DNA of 64,000 nt from Acidimicrobiales bacterium (GCA_030448025.1 JAUJNQ010000002.1:555452-619451), one strand, 5' to 3'; positions 33,734-44,149 are shown, counted from the stretch's first letter. Notes: generated by a model from the letters alone, not told the origin. Numbers and translations are program-made.

Positions 33734-34002
33734 GTCAGGCTCATGAACAGTCGCTCGACCTCCGCGGGGTCGTAGCCCTCGCCTCGAGCGGCCTCCTCGT
33801 CCTCCAAGCAGTACTGCAGCTGGCTCACCAGCAGGGACACCCCCACCCGATCGAGGGCCTTGCCGGCTGCGGCGATCTGTTGGATCACCTCCCGGCACGA
33901 TCGGCCGTCTTCGATCATGGTGACGACGCCGCCGAGCTGGCCCTGGATGCGCCGCAGCCGCCGGCGGGCGGCGGCCACGACGTGCTCGGGCGTCTCGCTC
34001 AC
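33730..34002 (-). CDS. CsoR/CstR (DUF156) family metal- or persulfide-sensing repressor
   Basis: RRLRRIQGQLGGVVTMIEDGRSCREVIQQIAAAGKALDRVGVSLL...QYCLED. Confidence 0.9.
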   Translation of the reverse strand: MSETPEHVVAAARRRLRRIQGQLGGVVTMIEDGRSCREVIQQIAAAGKALDRVGVSLLVSQLQYCLEDEEAARGEGYDPAEVERLFMSLT

Positions 34003-34247
34003 GCTGCCAGCTCGGCCAGGGCGGCGTCGAAGCGCCGGCCGGCCTCCTCGGCGATGGGCTGCAACGCGGCGTTGCCGTCGGCGATGACATTCCGGTCGAG
34101 GGCCTGCACCATGGAGCGGTCCCCGTCGCTCCGCACGACGACGTTGCAGGGCAACAGCAACCCGATCTGGCGCTGGATGTCGAGAGCCCGATGGGCCAGC
34201 TGGGGGTTGCAGGCCCCGAGGATCGTGATGGTCGTGGCGTAGGTCAT
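33999..34247 (-). CDS. DUF302 family protein, apparently N-terminally truncated
   Basis: ILGACNPQLAHRALDIQRQIGLLLPCNVVVRSDGDRSMVQALD. Confidence 0.78.
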   Translation of the reverse strand: MTYATTITILGACNPQLAHRALDIQRQIGLLLPCNVVVRSDGDRSMVQALDRNVIADGNAALQPIAEEAGRRFDAALAELAA

Positions 34248-34249
34248 GA

Positions 34250-35650
34250 TCAGTCCTCCTTGGTAGTGGCGTAGCCGGCGGCCTTCCATGCGCTCATACC
34301 GCCCAGCACGTTGATGAGCTGCAGGTGCCGGTTCCGGGCCAGCAGGCTCGAGGAAACTGAGGAGCGGTACCCCGAGCCGCAGGTGACGGCGAGAGGCTTG
34401 TCGTCGGGCACCTGCTCCACGCGGCCCGGAAGGGCTCCGCCGGTGATGAACGTCGCGCCCTCGACGTGGCCTGAGGCCCATTCTGCGGGCTGGCGCACGT
34501 CGAGCAGATTGACCTCGCCCGCCTCCAACCTCTTGCGGAGCTCGTGAACAGTGATCTGGGGGAGCCGCTCGATGTCTAGTGCCGCCGTGCGCCACGCCAT
34601 CATGCCCCCGGCCAGCCATCCCAGCGGCGGGTCGTAGCCGATGCGCAGCAGGTCCCAGGTGACCCTCCACAGGTCTGCAGGAGCGTCCAGCACGAGCACG
34701 ACGCGGGCGCCCTCATTGAGGACGGTGCCAGCCCAGGTGGCGAACGCCGCCCCTTGGCCGACGTTGAGCGCACCCGGGACGTGCCCTCCGCCGAAGGCCT
34801 CAGGCGAGCGGGTGTCGAGCACGACGGCTCCGTCTCGCACAGCGCTCCTGACCCCCTCTGGCTTGAGTGCCGGTGGCTCTCGCAGCACCGTGAGCGGGGC
34901 GACGCCGTCCATGTTCTTGCGGCGCATCCGCCGCCAGTAGGGCGGCACGGCGGGCAGATTGTCGAGGCGAAGGCACTGCTCGACGAACTCTCCCTTCGAA
35001 GAGACGTTGGCCAGGATGGCGTTGGTGCGCCGCTCGTAGCCAACCGTGGTGGACAGTCGGCTCCCGATGTTGCCGCCGCAGAGCGATCCGGCCACATGCG
35101 TCGGGAAGACCTCGAGGTGCTCGGGCAGCTCGAGGAGCTTCTTCTGAATGGTGTGGCAGAACACCTTGGCCGACTCCTCGGCCTGTTCGGTGCCGCCAAG
35201 GAGATCGGGCCGGGCGAGGTCTCCGACCAGCAAGGCTCCCCCTGACAGCAGCAGCGCCGGCTCGTTGGCGGATGCGGAGCGGTCGTAGACGAGCAGGCTG
35301 ATGTGCTCGGGCGTGTGGCCGGGGGTGTGCAGGACCTCGATGCCCACCTCTCCCATCTCGAGGTGCTCGCCGTCCTGCAGCGGGCGGTGGGGGTAGCCGA
35401 GATCGGCCTCGGCCGAGCCCAGGAGTTGGACGTCGGCCCGCTGGGCCACCTCGGAGAGGCCGGACAGGTAATCGTTGTGGCCGTGGGAGTCCAGGGCGTA
35501 GCCGATCCGGAGCCCTTGTATGCGGGCCTCGGCGAAGTAGCCGTCGACGTGGCGCTGTGGATCGAACAGCAGTGCCTCGCCCGTCTGCTCGGAGCCGACG
35601 AGGTACGAGGCGTGCCCGAGACCTTGCAGGTAGAACTGCTTGAAGAACAT
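34250..35650 (-). CDS. Metallo-beta-lactamase fold/double rhodanese fusion (persulfide dioxygenase/CstB-like)
   Basis: LDSHGHNDYLSGL, HTPGHTPEHISLLV, two rhodanese-like domains; catalytic-type CGSGYRSS only in the second. Confidence 0.9.
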   Translation of the reverse strand: MFFKQFYLQGLGHASYLVGSEQTGEALLFDPQRHVDGYFAEARIQGLRIGYALDSHGHNDYLSGLSEVAQRADVQLLGSAEADLGYPHRPLQDGEHLEMGEVGIEVLHTPGHTPEHISLLVYDRSASANEPALLLSGGALLVGDLARPDLLGGTEQAEESAKVFCHTIQKKLLELPEHLEVFPTHVAGSLCGGNIGSRLSTTVGYERRTNAILANVSSKGEFVEQCLRLDNLPAVPPYWRRMRRKNMDGVAPLTVLREPPALKPEGVRSAVRDGAVVLDTRSPEAFGGGHVPGALNVGQGAAFATWAGTVLNEGARVVLVLDAPADLWRVTWDLLRIGYDPPLGWLAGGMMAWRTAALDIERLPQITVHELRKRLEAGEVNLLDVRQPAEWASGHVEGATFITGGALPGRVEQVPDDKPLAVTCGSGYRSSVSSSLLARNRHLQLINVLGGMSAWKAAGYATTKED

Positions 35651-35727
35651 CTACGTCGAACCCCTTCCTAGCCTGGGTCGTCATGCTGTGTCACAGGCGA
35701 TGCACCGGTCGTGTCGTGAGGGCTAGG

Positions 35728-35741
35728 TACCCCAGGGGGTA
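35728..35741. promoter_or_regulatory. Candidate CsoR/CstR-family operator TACCCCAGGGGGTA
   Basis: Inverted C-tract/G-tract between divergent MBL-rhodanese and DUF2892 genes; resembles TACCCC...GGGGTA operators described for the family. Confidence 0.5.
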
Positions 35742-35842
35742 TGATCCCAATCATGGCTCGGCAGTGGGTCGTGCTGGTGGCGTGTCTGGATGCCGCCGTC
35801 CACGGGTAGCGGAGCCGATGTCGACGATCAAGAGGAGCCAGC

Positions 35843-36049
35843 ATGAAGGAGAACGTCGGTGGAGCAGAACGAGTCGTGCGGGCGCTCAGCGGGCCCGCCC
35901 TCCTCGTTGCTGGCTACGGCCCACTCGGCGGACGCCACGGCCGTCTGCGTGGCCTGTTCGCCATGGTGTGGGGTGCGGTCGTGACGGAGACCGCCATCAC
36001 CAAAACTTGCTCTGTGAATGGTCTCCTGGGGCGTGATACGTCCGAGTAG
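35843..36049 (+). CDS. DUF2892 (YgaP C-terminal-like) membrane protein
   Basis: MKENVGGAERVVRALSGPALLVAGY...LRGLFAMVWGAVVTETAITKTCSVNGLLGRDT. Confidence 0.8.
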   Translation: MKENVGGAERVVRALSGPALLVAGYGPLGGRHGRLRGLFAMVWGAVVTETAITKTCSVNGLLGRDTSE

Positions 36050-36165
36050 ATATCGACGACGACGAGTTCGACCGACGACGCCGGGCGCTTGGGAAGACCT
36101 CGTCACGGCGAGATCGACAAGGACGAGTACTAAGAGCGGCGCCGGAGCCTGAGCGGGCGAGCGTA
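36050..36165 (+). pseudogene. Degenerate SHOCT-like C-terminal motifs, two tandem fragments
   Basis: DIDDDEFDRRRRALGK in one frame; RHGEIDKDEY*ERRRSLSG in another. Confidence 0.35.
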
Positions 36166-36189
36166 AGAGACGACACAGGAGGTTCGACC

Positions 36190-37331
36190 ATGGCAAGCAT
36201 CCTCATTCTCGGCGGCGGCTTCGGCGGCCTTGCCGCAGCCCACGAGCTGCGAGCGCGGCTGTCCGAGGACCACGACGTGACTGTGATAGCCGCCGACGAC
36301 CACTTCTACGTCGGCTTCGCCAAGCTTTGGGACCTGGTTGGCACACGGCCGCTCGAGCAGGGGACAGCGAGCCTGTCGGCCCTAGAACGGCACGGCATCC
36401 GGTTCCTCCACACCCGCATCACAGCGATCGACCCGGCCCAGCGCCGAGTCGAGACTGAGAAAGGCGCCTTCGACGCTGACTTCCTCCTCGTCGCGCTCGG
36501 GGCAGCTCCCGGGCCTGAGCGCCTCTTGCCGCTGGAAGGACCGGCGCACAACTTGTACGCAGCCGGGGATCTGCCGGCGATGCGTGCCGAACTCGCTCGT
36601 CTGGATGCCGGGACCCTGGCGGTCCCGGTGCTCGGTACCCCCTTCCAGTGCCCCCCGGCCCCATACGAGGCCGCGTTCCTCCTCGACCAGTACCTCCGCG
36701 AGCGAGGGGTCCGCGACCAAGTCGAAGTCGTGGTCACGACGCCCCAGCCGATGACGCTTCCCGCTGCCGGCCCTGAAACCAGCCAGTTCCTCGCGGACGC
36801 CCTCGCAGGAGCGGCATCGAGCTGCGCACCGGACAGCGGGTGCAGGCGATCGACCCCGGCGCCCGCACGGTGTCGTTCGGCGACGGTGCGCTGCTCGAGT
36901 ATGCGCTGCTGCTCGCCGTACCCCAGGCCGTCCCACCGCGGGTCGTGTCCGAGAGCCCCCTGGCCGGTGACGGAGGCTGGATCCAGCCGGACCGTGAAAC
37001 CCTACAAACCCGTTTCGACGGCGTCTATGCAGCCGGAGATTGCAGAAAGCCTCCTCCGCCCCACGCCGGTATCTTCGCCGAGGGCATGGGTCGCGTCGCC
37101 GCACGCAACATCGCCGCCCAGATCGACGGCGGTGACGGCGACCGGTTCGACGGGAGGGGCTACTGCTTCCTCGAGTTTCCGGACCAACGAGCCGCGGTCT
37201 TGGAGGGCGACTTCTTCGCCGAGCCGAATCCCGACGTGCGGATGGCCGAGCCCGACAGCGAGACGTTCGCCCGGAAGCGGGCGTTCGAAACCGACCGGCT
37301 CCGCGACTGGCTCGACGTCGTCCAGTCCTGA
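36190..37331 (+). pseudogene. SQR-like FAD/NAD(P) oxidoreductase, one frame shift near 36810
   Basis: MASILILGGGFGGLAAAHELRARL...FQCPPAPYEAAFLLDQYLRERG; second frame RVQAIDPGARTVSFGDG...FDGVYAAGDCRKPPPPHAGIFAEGMGRVAARNIAA. Confidence 0.83.
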
Positions 37332-37609
37332 TCGACCCGCCAAGGGCTCGAACTCGCTCAACACTGAGGCGGTCGACTGACACCACGTAGCTTCTCATGG
37401 CGCGTCGCATGTGCAGCTTCTCTAGCCGTGGCTCACTTCAGCCAAGGGTCGCGGACCACCCGACTTCGGCACCTGTGCGGCGCGAGGTAACGCGCCGAGT
37501 CCCCGATACTTCGGGCGTATGGATGGCCTGGCGCCGGTTGGGTTGGGCGCCGCGGCCATCGGCGAGTCGGGGGCGGCGCCCGACCCACGGCGGGTTACGC
37601 ACACCGACG

Positions 37610-38112
37610 TCACCCAAAGGGACGCCACGGCGGCTTAGAGGCAGTCAGCCTCACGATGGGAATAGGGCGATTCGTCTTGGCCTGGTAACGGTCGTAGCGG
37701 CCGCCGTTGTTGTCGTTCACCAATTGCCATAGCCGCTGGTAGTCGTCATCGTCCCGCTCGACGACGGTTGCTACGGCCGGGAAGCGGTCGCGAGCGATCT
37801 GCACCCCCACCTGCGCTCGAGCTCGCACATTGTGCAACCAGCCCGGTGTTCGGTCGGCGCCGCCGAGAGAGCCGACTACCAGGTAGTCCTGCTCATCGCG
37901 GGCGTACACCAACGACGATGTGCGGCTCTTTCCGGTGCGCCTGCCGGTCGTGAACAGCAGCAGACAGGGGACGCCGAGGAGGCGATGCCCGACCCGCCCT
38001 TCGGTGAGCACGTAGACGGCCTGATGAAGATGAAGAAGCCCCAGCGCAGCCGTGTCCCGAGGCCGCGAGGCTCCCTCACCCGACCGGCCTGGTGGAGCAG
38101 TCGCCGTGCCAT
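37610..38112 (-). pseudogene. Nitroreductase-family deazaflavin (F420)-dependent oxidoreductase, frame shift near 38020
   Basis: GRVGHRLLGVPCLLLFTTGRRTGKSRTSSLVYARDEQDYLVVGSLGGADRTPGWLHNVRA. Confidence 0.78.
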
Positions 38113-38216
38113 CGCAACAATCGTGTCAGCGCGGTCGTGCCAGCCGGAGCTGCAAGCGCTTAGCCTCGATACACCGACTGGTAGGGCCTGAGTCAGGTCG
38201 CGTATCCACTTGAAAG

Positions 38217-39620
38217 GCCTCCCGAGATGGGACGATGACGGTGTTCAACGTCGTCTTCACCACCAGCACGGGAGGCACTTTCAGTGAGTCGAGTATCGCA
38301 CGATCTTGACCGCATCGAGGTGAGGTTCGACGACTCGAACCTGGTGGCCAACGCTGGCTTGCTGCTGGTGGGAACCCTCGTTGTCCGCCTCGGGCTGGAA
38401 GCCCTGATCGACGCCAGTGTGCGCCTGGGTGGACGCGTGGGCGGAGCACCACCAGGGCGCAAGGTGTTGACTCTGGTGCACGCCATGGTGGCCGGGGGCT
38501 CGCATATCGAGCACGCCGAGGTCCTGCGCTCGGGGGCCAGCAACAAGGTGCTTCCCCATCGGGTGATGGCCCCCTCCACCTTGGGCACGTTCCTGCGCTC
38601 GTTCACGTTCGGCCATGTCCGCCAGCTCGAGGCCGTGATTGGCGAGACGCTGAGGAGGGCGTGGTCCATGGGTGCCGGCCCCGGCAGGTCGCGCCTGGTC
38701 ATCGATTTCGACTCCACCGTCTGCGAGGTGGTGGGCAAGCTCAAGTCCGGAGCCGCCTTCGGCTACACCAAGGTGTTGGGCTACCACCCGCTGCTGGCCA
38801 GCCGGGCCGACACCGGAGAGGTGCTGCACGCCCGCATGCGCAAGGGCTCGGCCAACACCGCCCGGGGTGCTCGGCGTTTCATCGAAGAGCTCGTGGCCCG
38901 GGTGCGCCGGGCTGGGGCGGTGGGCGAGATCGTGGTTCGGGTGGACTCGGGGTTCTGGTCCAAGCAGACCATGGCCACCCTGGCTCGCCTCGACGTGCGC
39001 TACACGATGGCCGTGCGCACAGGAATTCGGCCATCGCCGCCATCTCCACCATCGACGAGCAGGACTGGGTCGACATCGACTACACCCTCGAAGGCCAGGC
39101 CCAGGTGGGCGAGTGCGTCTACAACGGTCGGCGCCTGATCGTGCGCCGCACCCGTCTCACCGACGCGGCCCAGGCTCGTCTGTGGCCGCAATGGCGCCAT
39201 CACGGCTTCCTCACCGATCTGACCGGAGACGCCACCAGCGTGGACGCCTTCCACCGCGCCCATGCCGTGGTCGAGCTCGACATCCGCGATCTCAAAGAAG
39301 GTGCCGGGCTCGAGCATGTGCCATCGGGGAACTTCTCCGCCAACAGCACCTGGCTGTGCTGCGCGGTGCTGGCCCACAACCTCATGCGCTGGAGCGCCAC
39401 CCTCGGCCAGCGAACGCCCGTCGAAGAGCGCCGAGTGGCCCGCACCGTGCGGGCCCGCCTCATCGCCGTTCCAGGGCGACTCGTCAATCACGCCGGAACC
39501 CCTTACCCTCCGAGGACCGCTCAACTGGCCATGGGCGCAGTGGTTCCAACGTCGACTCGGCGCCCTACGTGCGCTTCCTTTCCAACCTGGCTGACGTCAC
39601 CCCGGCGGCCGGGCGCACCG
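38217..39620 (+). mobile_element. Decayed IS1380-family element; transposase has two frame shifts near 39022 and 39505; ends not resolved
   Basis: LVIDFDSTVCEVVGKLKSGAAFGYTKVLGYHPL...VVRVDSGFWSKQTMATL; later frames DIRDLKEGAGLEHVPSGNFSANSTWLCCAVLAHNLMRW and PLNWPWAQWFQRRL. Confidence 0.8.
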
Positions 39621-40798
39621 CAGACGATTCCCTCGCGCTGACAACCTGACAACCACCAACCTCTGGGTCGACGCGTCCCAACTCGGCAAGGACCGGTCGC
39701 TTGTCACCCGGTCCGCTCACGGAGTCGCCAACCGGGCGGGGACGAGCTGCCGCCGGGGGCCATCGGTGGATCCAGGCTTAGAACCGCACGACTTCGCACG
39801 GCTGTTGCTAGGCGAAGTAGTCCCCGCCAGGGCCGCGCCTGTTGTGGCGGAGGGTCATGGTCATCCGGTCACCGACACGGGGGACTCCACCTCATGGAGA
39901 GGACAGAGGGCTCTCGTGCGGCCAGCCGTGGCCGCGCAGCATCACCAGGTCGCCATCACCGGTTTCCCACTCGGTGGTTTGGGACCCTTGCCAAGCGCAA
40001 AACAGAGCCGCACCCAGGAGCGTCACGATTGCAATGACTCCACCAGCGCCAGGCGGGTCGTGGTGTGCAGTGATGTATCCGATCCCGTCGTGCGACTGTC
40101 CCCACTGCACCTCGTTGAAGAGAGGGATGGCCGGCAGGTCCGACCGCGCCTTGGTCAGCGAGTCGCAAAGCGTGCGGCCGAACTCTTGGACCGTAGGCGC
40201 TGCCCGATCGAAGAAAACGCCGGCCGATAGGCCGCCTTGGCGAACACCCTTTTTCGACCTCGGGAAGCGGCGCCCAGGTCGTCGGTACCGCCTCCATCAG
40301 AAGAGCGCGTGGCTGGGGACGACGCTCTCGAGGCGGACCCACCCCTTTCAATGAGCGATCTCGCCGCGCCCGCCCAGTTGATGCCCTGCAGACTGTCTTC
40401 TGGCATGCCTTCACCCCCATGGCGGCGACCGAACCTCCACGGTAGTTACGGCTGGTCGCAGGGTGGCCTCAAAGTGCCGGTCAGGGCGCCCGGTAACGGC
40501 ACCGATGCGGCGCAAGGTAACGCTCTACGGTCCTAGCAGAGCTGCCGCGGAGCGAACTCCTGTGGCCAAGTCGCCCGCTTCCGCCGGTGACAGGTTGCGA
40601 CGGGCAACACGAGTCGCGCTCTCTCGCGGGGCCCGGCACGGGTGGCTTTTCAGTCACCCCGCCCATGCTCCGGAAGCGCATTGCGCCGACTCGATCGCGC
40701 TGCGCCGGCTCCGGCGCCCTCGTCCTCGGTCTCGGGTCACCCCTCGCGGAACGCATTCCAGCGAAACATCGACCTCGGTGACATCAGTCACTACCGGT

Positions 40799-41191
40799 TC
40801 ATGCCGACACCCACGGCGGCGGCACCCACGGCGGCGGCACCGTCGTAAGCTGAGGCTGCGACAACGCGACATAGACAACAGCGAGGATGACCTTGTTCGT
40901 CTCAGCGAGCCCGACGGCGTCGCGGGCGAAGCTTGAGAACGTCGTGTATGCGCCGAGCCCGCCGACGCCGAGAACTGTGATCGTGGGCGGCGTGACCTGG
41001 GACATCAGTCCGAGCATCAACGACCCGGTGACGTTGACGATCAACGTGCCCAGCGGGAAGTCGTCATGGCGGTTCCATCGCCGACCAGCCCGGCTCAGCA
41101 GGGCGAGCGCACCAGCAGCCCCCCGACGTTTCCGGCGTCCGCGAGGCGGTCCTCGGGCGGCAACGGATCGGAAGAACATCGTTGTGATCAA
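40799..41191 (-). pseudogene. Degenerate CrcB-like fluoride channel subunit (N-terminus scrambled)
   Basis: FPLGTLIVNVTGSLMLGLMSQ...GVGGLGAYTTFSSFARDAVGLAETNKVILAVVYV. Confidence 0.65.
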
Positions 41192-41214
41192 GCCTCCTCC
41201 TCCAACGGACAGTG

Positions 41215-41687
41215 TGAGCGCAGCGCACAGCAGCCGCAGCGCAGCCGCACGAAACGTCGACCCGAAGTGATCCAGGCTCCTCCTCCAACGGCTGCCGGCG
41301 TCAGAGGACGCAGCGCCGTCGATGTGTCACCGTCACGGGCGAGGTTAACGACCAGAGTGAGAAGGGTCGAGAAGGTTGTGAGCCCGCCGATGTCAAGTCC
41401 CTATGCCGCCGAGGTTAACGACCTATGCCGCCGGAGGCGTGCCTTCAGTCGAGAGGTTGTGGCTGCCACAACTATGCCGCCGAAGTCGTGCAGCAGCTCA
41501 CCGGATGAGACCACTCCTCAGCGAGAAGGACGCCGAGCAGGATGGATCCGGCCGCGTTGACAAGGAGGACCGGCCACGGGAACTCGCGCATGGCGAACGT
41601 AGTGACCACGCCCCAGCGGAGTGCAGCACCTATGACCCCGCCCACGGCGATGGCCACGGCGCGCCTCGCGTCCCACGTTCCACACAC
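41215..41687 (-). pseudogene. Degenerate second CrcB-like subunit
   Basis: AVGGVIGAALRWGVVTTFAMREFPWPVLLVNAAGSILLGVLLAEEWSH, then shifted frame DIGGLTTFSTLLTLVVNLARDGDTSTAL. Confidence 0.6.
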
Positions 41688-42134
41688 AGACTCGCAGCCT
41701 TACCCGAGTGGACACACGCCCCGGGGGACGACCAGAACAGCGGATCTGGCGCTCCGCTCGAGTTTGGCACGGCGGGCGCGAGTAACCGCGCCGTCCACGG
41801 GCTCCTGGCCTCCGCAGGAGGCATCCTCCGGCCGGCGTTACCGAGCCGGTGGTCGGTGGTTGAGCGCCCATCTTCGGAAGAGGACGAACGGCCGTGACCG
41901 GCCCGAGGGCTAGTGCGGATTCGATATGTGCCAGCAGTCGACGGCGTGGGGGCGCCCAGCGTTACCTGGGTGCTCGACGAACGAAGTGTCGTCGGCGACA
42001 ACATTCTTGATTGGGTGTCCCCGTTGGGTGGGAGCGCGATCGCTCGGTGTTCGAAGGCCGTCCAGCACGGATGCTGGCGGGCACGCCGGTGGCAGGAGCT
42101 GACCGCGAGACCCTGATGTGTGTGTGGTGGGCGA

Positions 42135-43324
42135 TCCCGACCGTCGGTGCCGACTGTGATGGCGGCTGTCGGTCAGGGCATGGCGTAGACCTTTCCGGGA
42201 TGGATGCTGCGCAGGGTGTGGTAGCAGCGGCGGGCCAGTTTGCGGGCCATGGAGATGGCGGCCAGCTTGCCGTCGTGGCGTTGCTTGACGGCCGCGTAGT
42301 AGTCGTGGTCGGGGCTTCGGTGGTGCGAGGAGTTCTTGGCCGCCTCGTACAGGGCCCAGCGCAGCGTCTCGGGGCCCTGCCGGGTCAGGTAGCCGCCCGC
42401 TCGGCGGCGGTCCGAGGAGTCCACGGTGACATCGAGGCCGGTGTGACGCACCGCCTGGTCGGATCGGGAGAACCGCCGGCAGTCGCCCAGCTCGGACCAC
42501 ACCGCCACCGCGATCAACCCGCCGATGCCGTAGTGGGCCTCGACGAGCGCTTTGCAAGCGGGCTGGCGTCGACCGAAGCGTTGCAGGTCCCGCTTCAGCG
42601 GCTGGGCCTCGGCGTCGGTGGCGTCGATCATGGCATAGCCGACCCGGATGCGCTGACGGGCGGCGGGGCTCAGCTGCAGGGAGGGGTCGGCCAGCATGGC
42701 CCGGGTCTTCTCGGAACGGATGGCGCCTTCGGGCACGGCCACCCCGTGCTGGTAGAGCTCGGCGTGGATGCGCTGGCCCCATACCGTGCGCTGGTCCACC
42801 AGCGACTTGTAGAGCCGCACCCGCTCCCGCCACTCCAGCACCGGCCCCGGTGGAATCCACGACTCCGGCAGGTCGCCGGCCGCCAGCAGCTCGCGCAGCA
42901 GTTGGGAGTCGCTGCGATCGGTCTTGGCCCGTCGCTTGCGCCCCCGTGCCGCCTGGGTGTCGGCCGGTTCGGCCAGATGGGCCTCGAAGCCGGCCGCGGT
43001 GATCTCCTCCACCACGTAGCGCCACCCGGTGCAGCCCTCCACCGCCAGGGCCACCGCGCCATCGGCCGCCCGAGGTGCCAGCTCCCGCTCGAGCCAGCGC
43101 CGGAACCGCTGCCGGTCGGGCTGCCACAGCCGCCGCGCCACACCTCGCCCGAGTCCACCTCGACAACGTCGAAGGTGATCTGGGCCCGGTGCAGATCCAA
43201 CCCACCTACCATGGCCATTCGGGACCTCCTTGCAGCAGTAGGGACTCTCGACAAGCCCATGGTTGCCGAGGGGGTCCCCGCCGTCGCCTGTCGGTGAACC
43301 GGTAGCGCCAGTCGACGGTCGGGA
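42135..43324 (-). mobile_element. IS110/IS1111-family insertion sequence; transposase 42173-43218 with one frame shift near 43135
   Basis: MAMVGGLDLHRAQITFDVVE | VARRLWQPDRQRFRRWL...AKTDRSDSQLLRELL...AHYGIGGLIAVAVWSELGDCRRFSRSDQAVRHTGLDVTV; 12-bp inverted repeats TCCCGACCGTCG/CGACGGTCGGGA flank the ORF. Confidence 0.8.
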
Positions 43325-43425
43325 CGCGCACGGGGTCGGGGTCAAGCGGTCAAGGAGCAGGCAGCCGACTCGCCGCCGCGACGTCCCGAACCGGATGCGC
43401 CGTCCGTCGGTTCCGCCGGAACCGC

Positions 43426-44149
43426 TCAGCGGAGACGGTAGCGGTCAGCCTTCGACATCCTGAAGGCGACGCTGCGGACGACGAAGGAGCTGATGACCAA
43501 GGCGAGAATGGCTCCGTCAGCAACCAACGAAGGGTCGTCTCCGGATACGAAGCCGGCGAGGAGAGCGAGGGCGATCAGGAGAGTCGAAGAGCGGCCGAGC
43601 CAAGTGATGTTCCGGTCCCTCCGCCGAAGCTTTGCCCTCTCATCCGGGTCCTCCACTGTCCGGCGGTGCCGCTTCAGCCAGGCGAGCTCGTCGACGACCG
43701 GCTCAGCCCCCCAGCCGACGAGCACGTCACGGGCTTCCGCCGGTTCCTCGAAGCGAAGTAGCACGCCATCGAGATCTGCGCCATGGCCGGACCGCGACTC
43801 GAGCACGCCCACGGGAACGTCGGTGTTCGGGGCCCAGGCTGCAAGAGCCCGAATCGGAGGGACACGCTGGGGCTGCTTGAAGAGGAGCGCCGTCGTGGGC
43901 GTGGTGGCTGGCCCCGTCGTGAAGAAGTAGGGCACCAGGAGTCCACTTGCGAACAGGACGTCCTCCTCGCCGGCGTCCCACTGCTCGACCGTGAGGTCGA
44001 GTACGCCCAATTCACCGAGGGGCACAGCCCAACGCCTCCGCCCAAAGTATGTGGGCAGGTAAAGCGCGGCACTGTTCGAGTCGACCCAGACCGTGGACTT
44101 CCTCGGACTCAGCCGGTACGTCTTGAGGCGGAGCTCGGCGGCCACAGAG
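43426..44149 (-). CDS. Hypothetical protein with C-terminal hydrophobic helices; start uncertain
   Basis: Continuous ORF; LGRSSTLLIALALLAGFVSGDDPSLVADGAILALVISSFVV. Confidence 0.5.

Noticed and set aside
38187-38205. CCTGAGTCAGG as left terminal repeat of the decayed IS1380
   Set aside because: No matching inverted copy found near 39600-39700; boundaries left open
39640-40860. Coding content between decayed IS1380 and crcB remnants
   Set aside because: Only scattered fragments (e.g. GDGDLVMLRGHGWPHE, GDRMTMTLRHNRRG) that could not be joined or assigned
41690-41900. Fluoride riboswitch upstream of the broken crcB genes
   Set aside because: Hairpin-rich but consensus elements could not be matched by eye; needs covariance model
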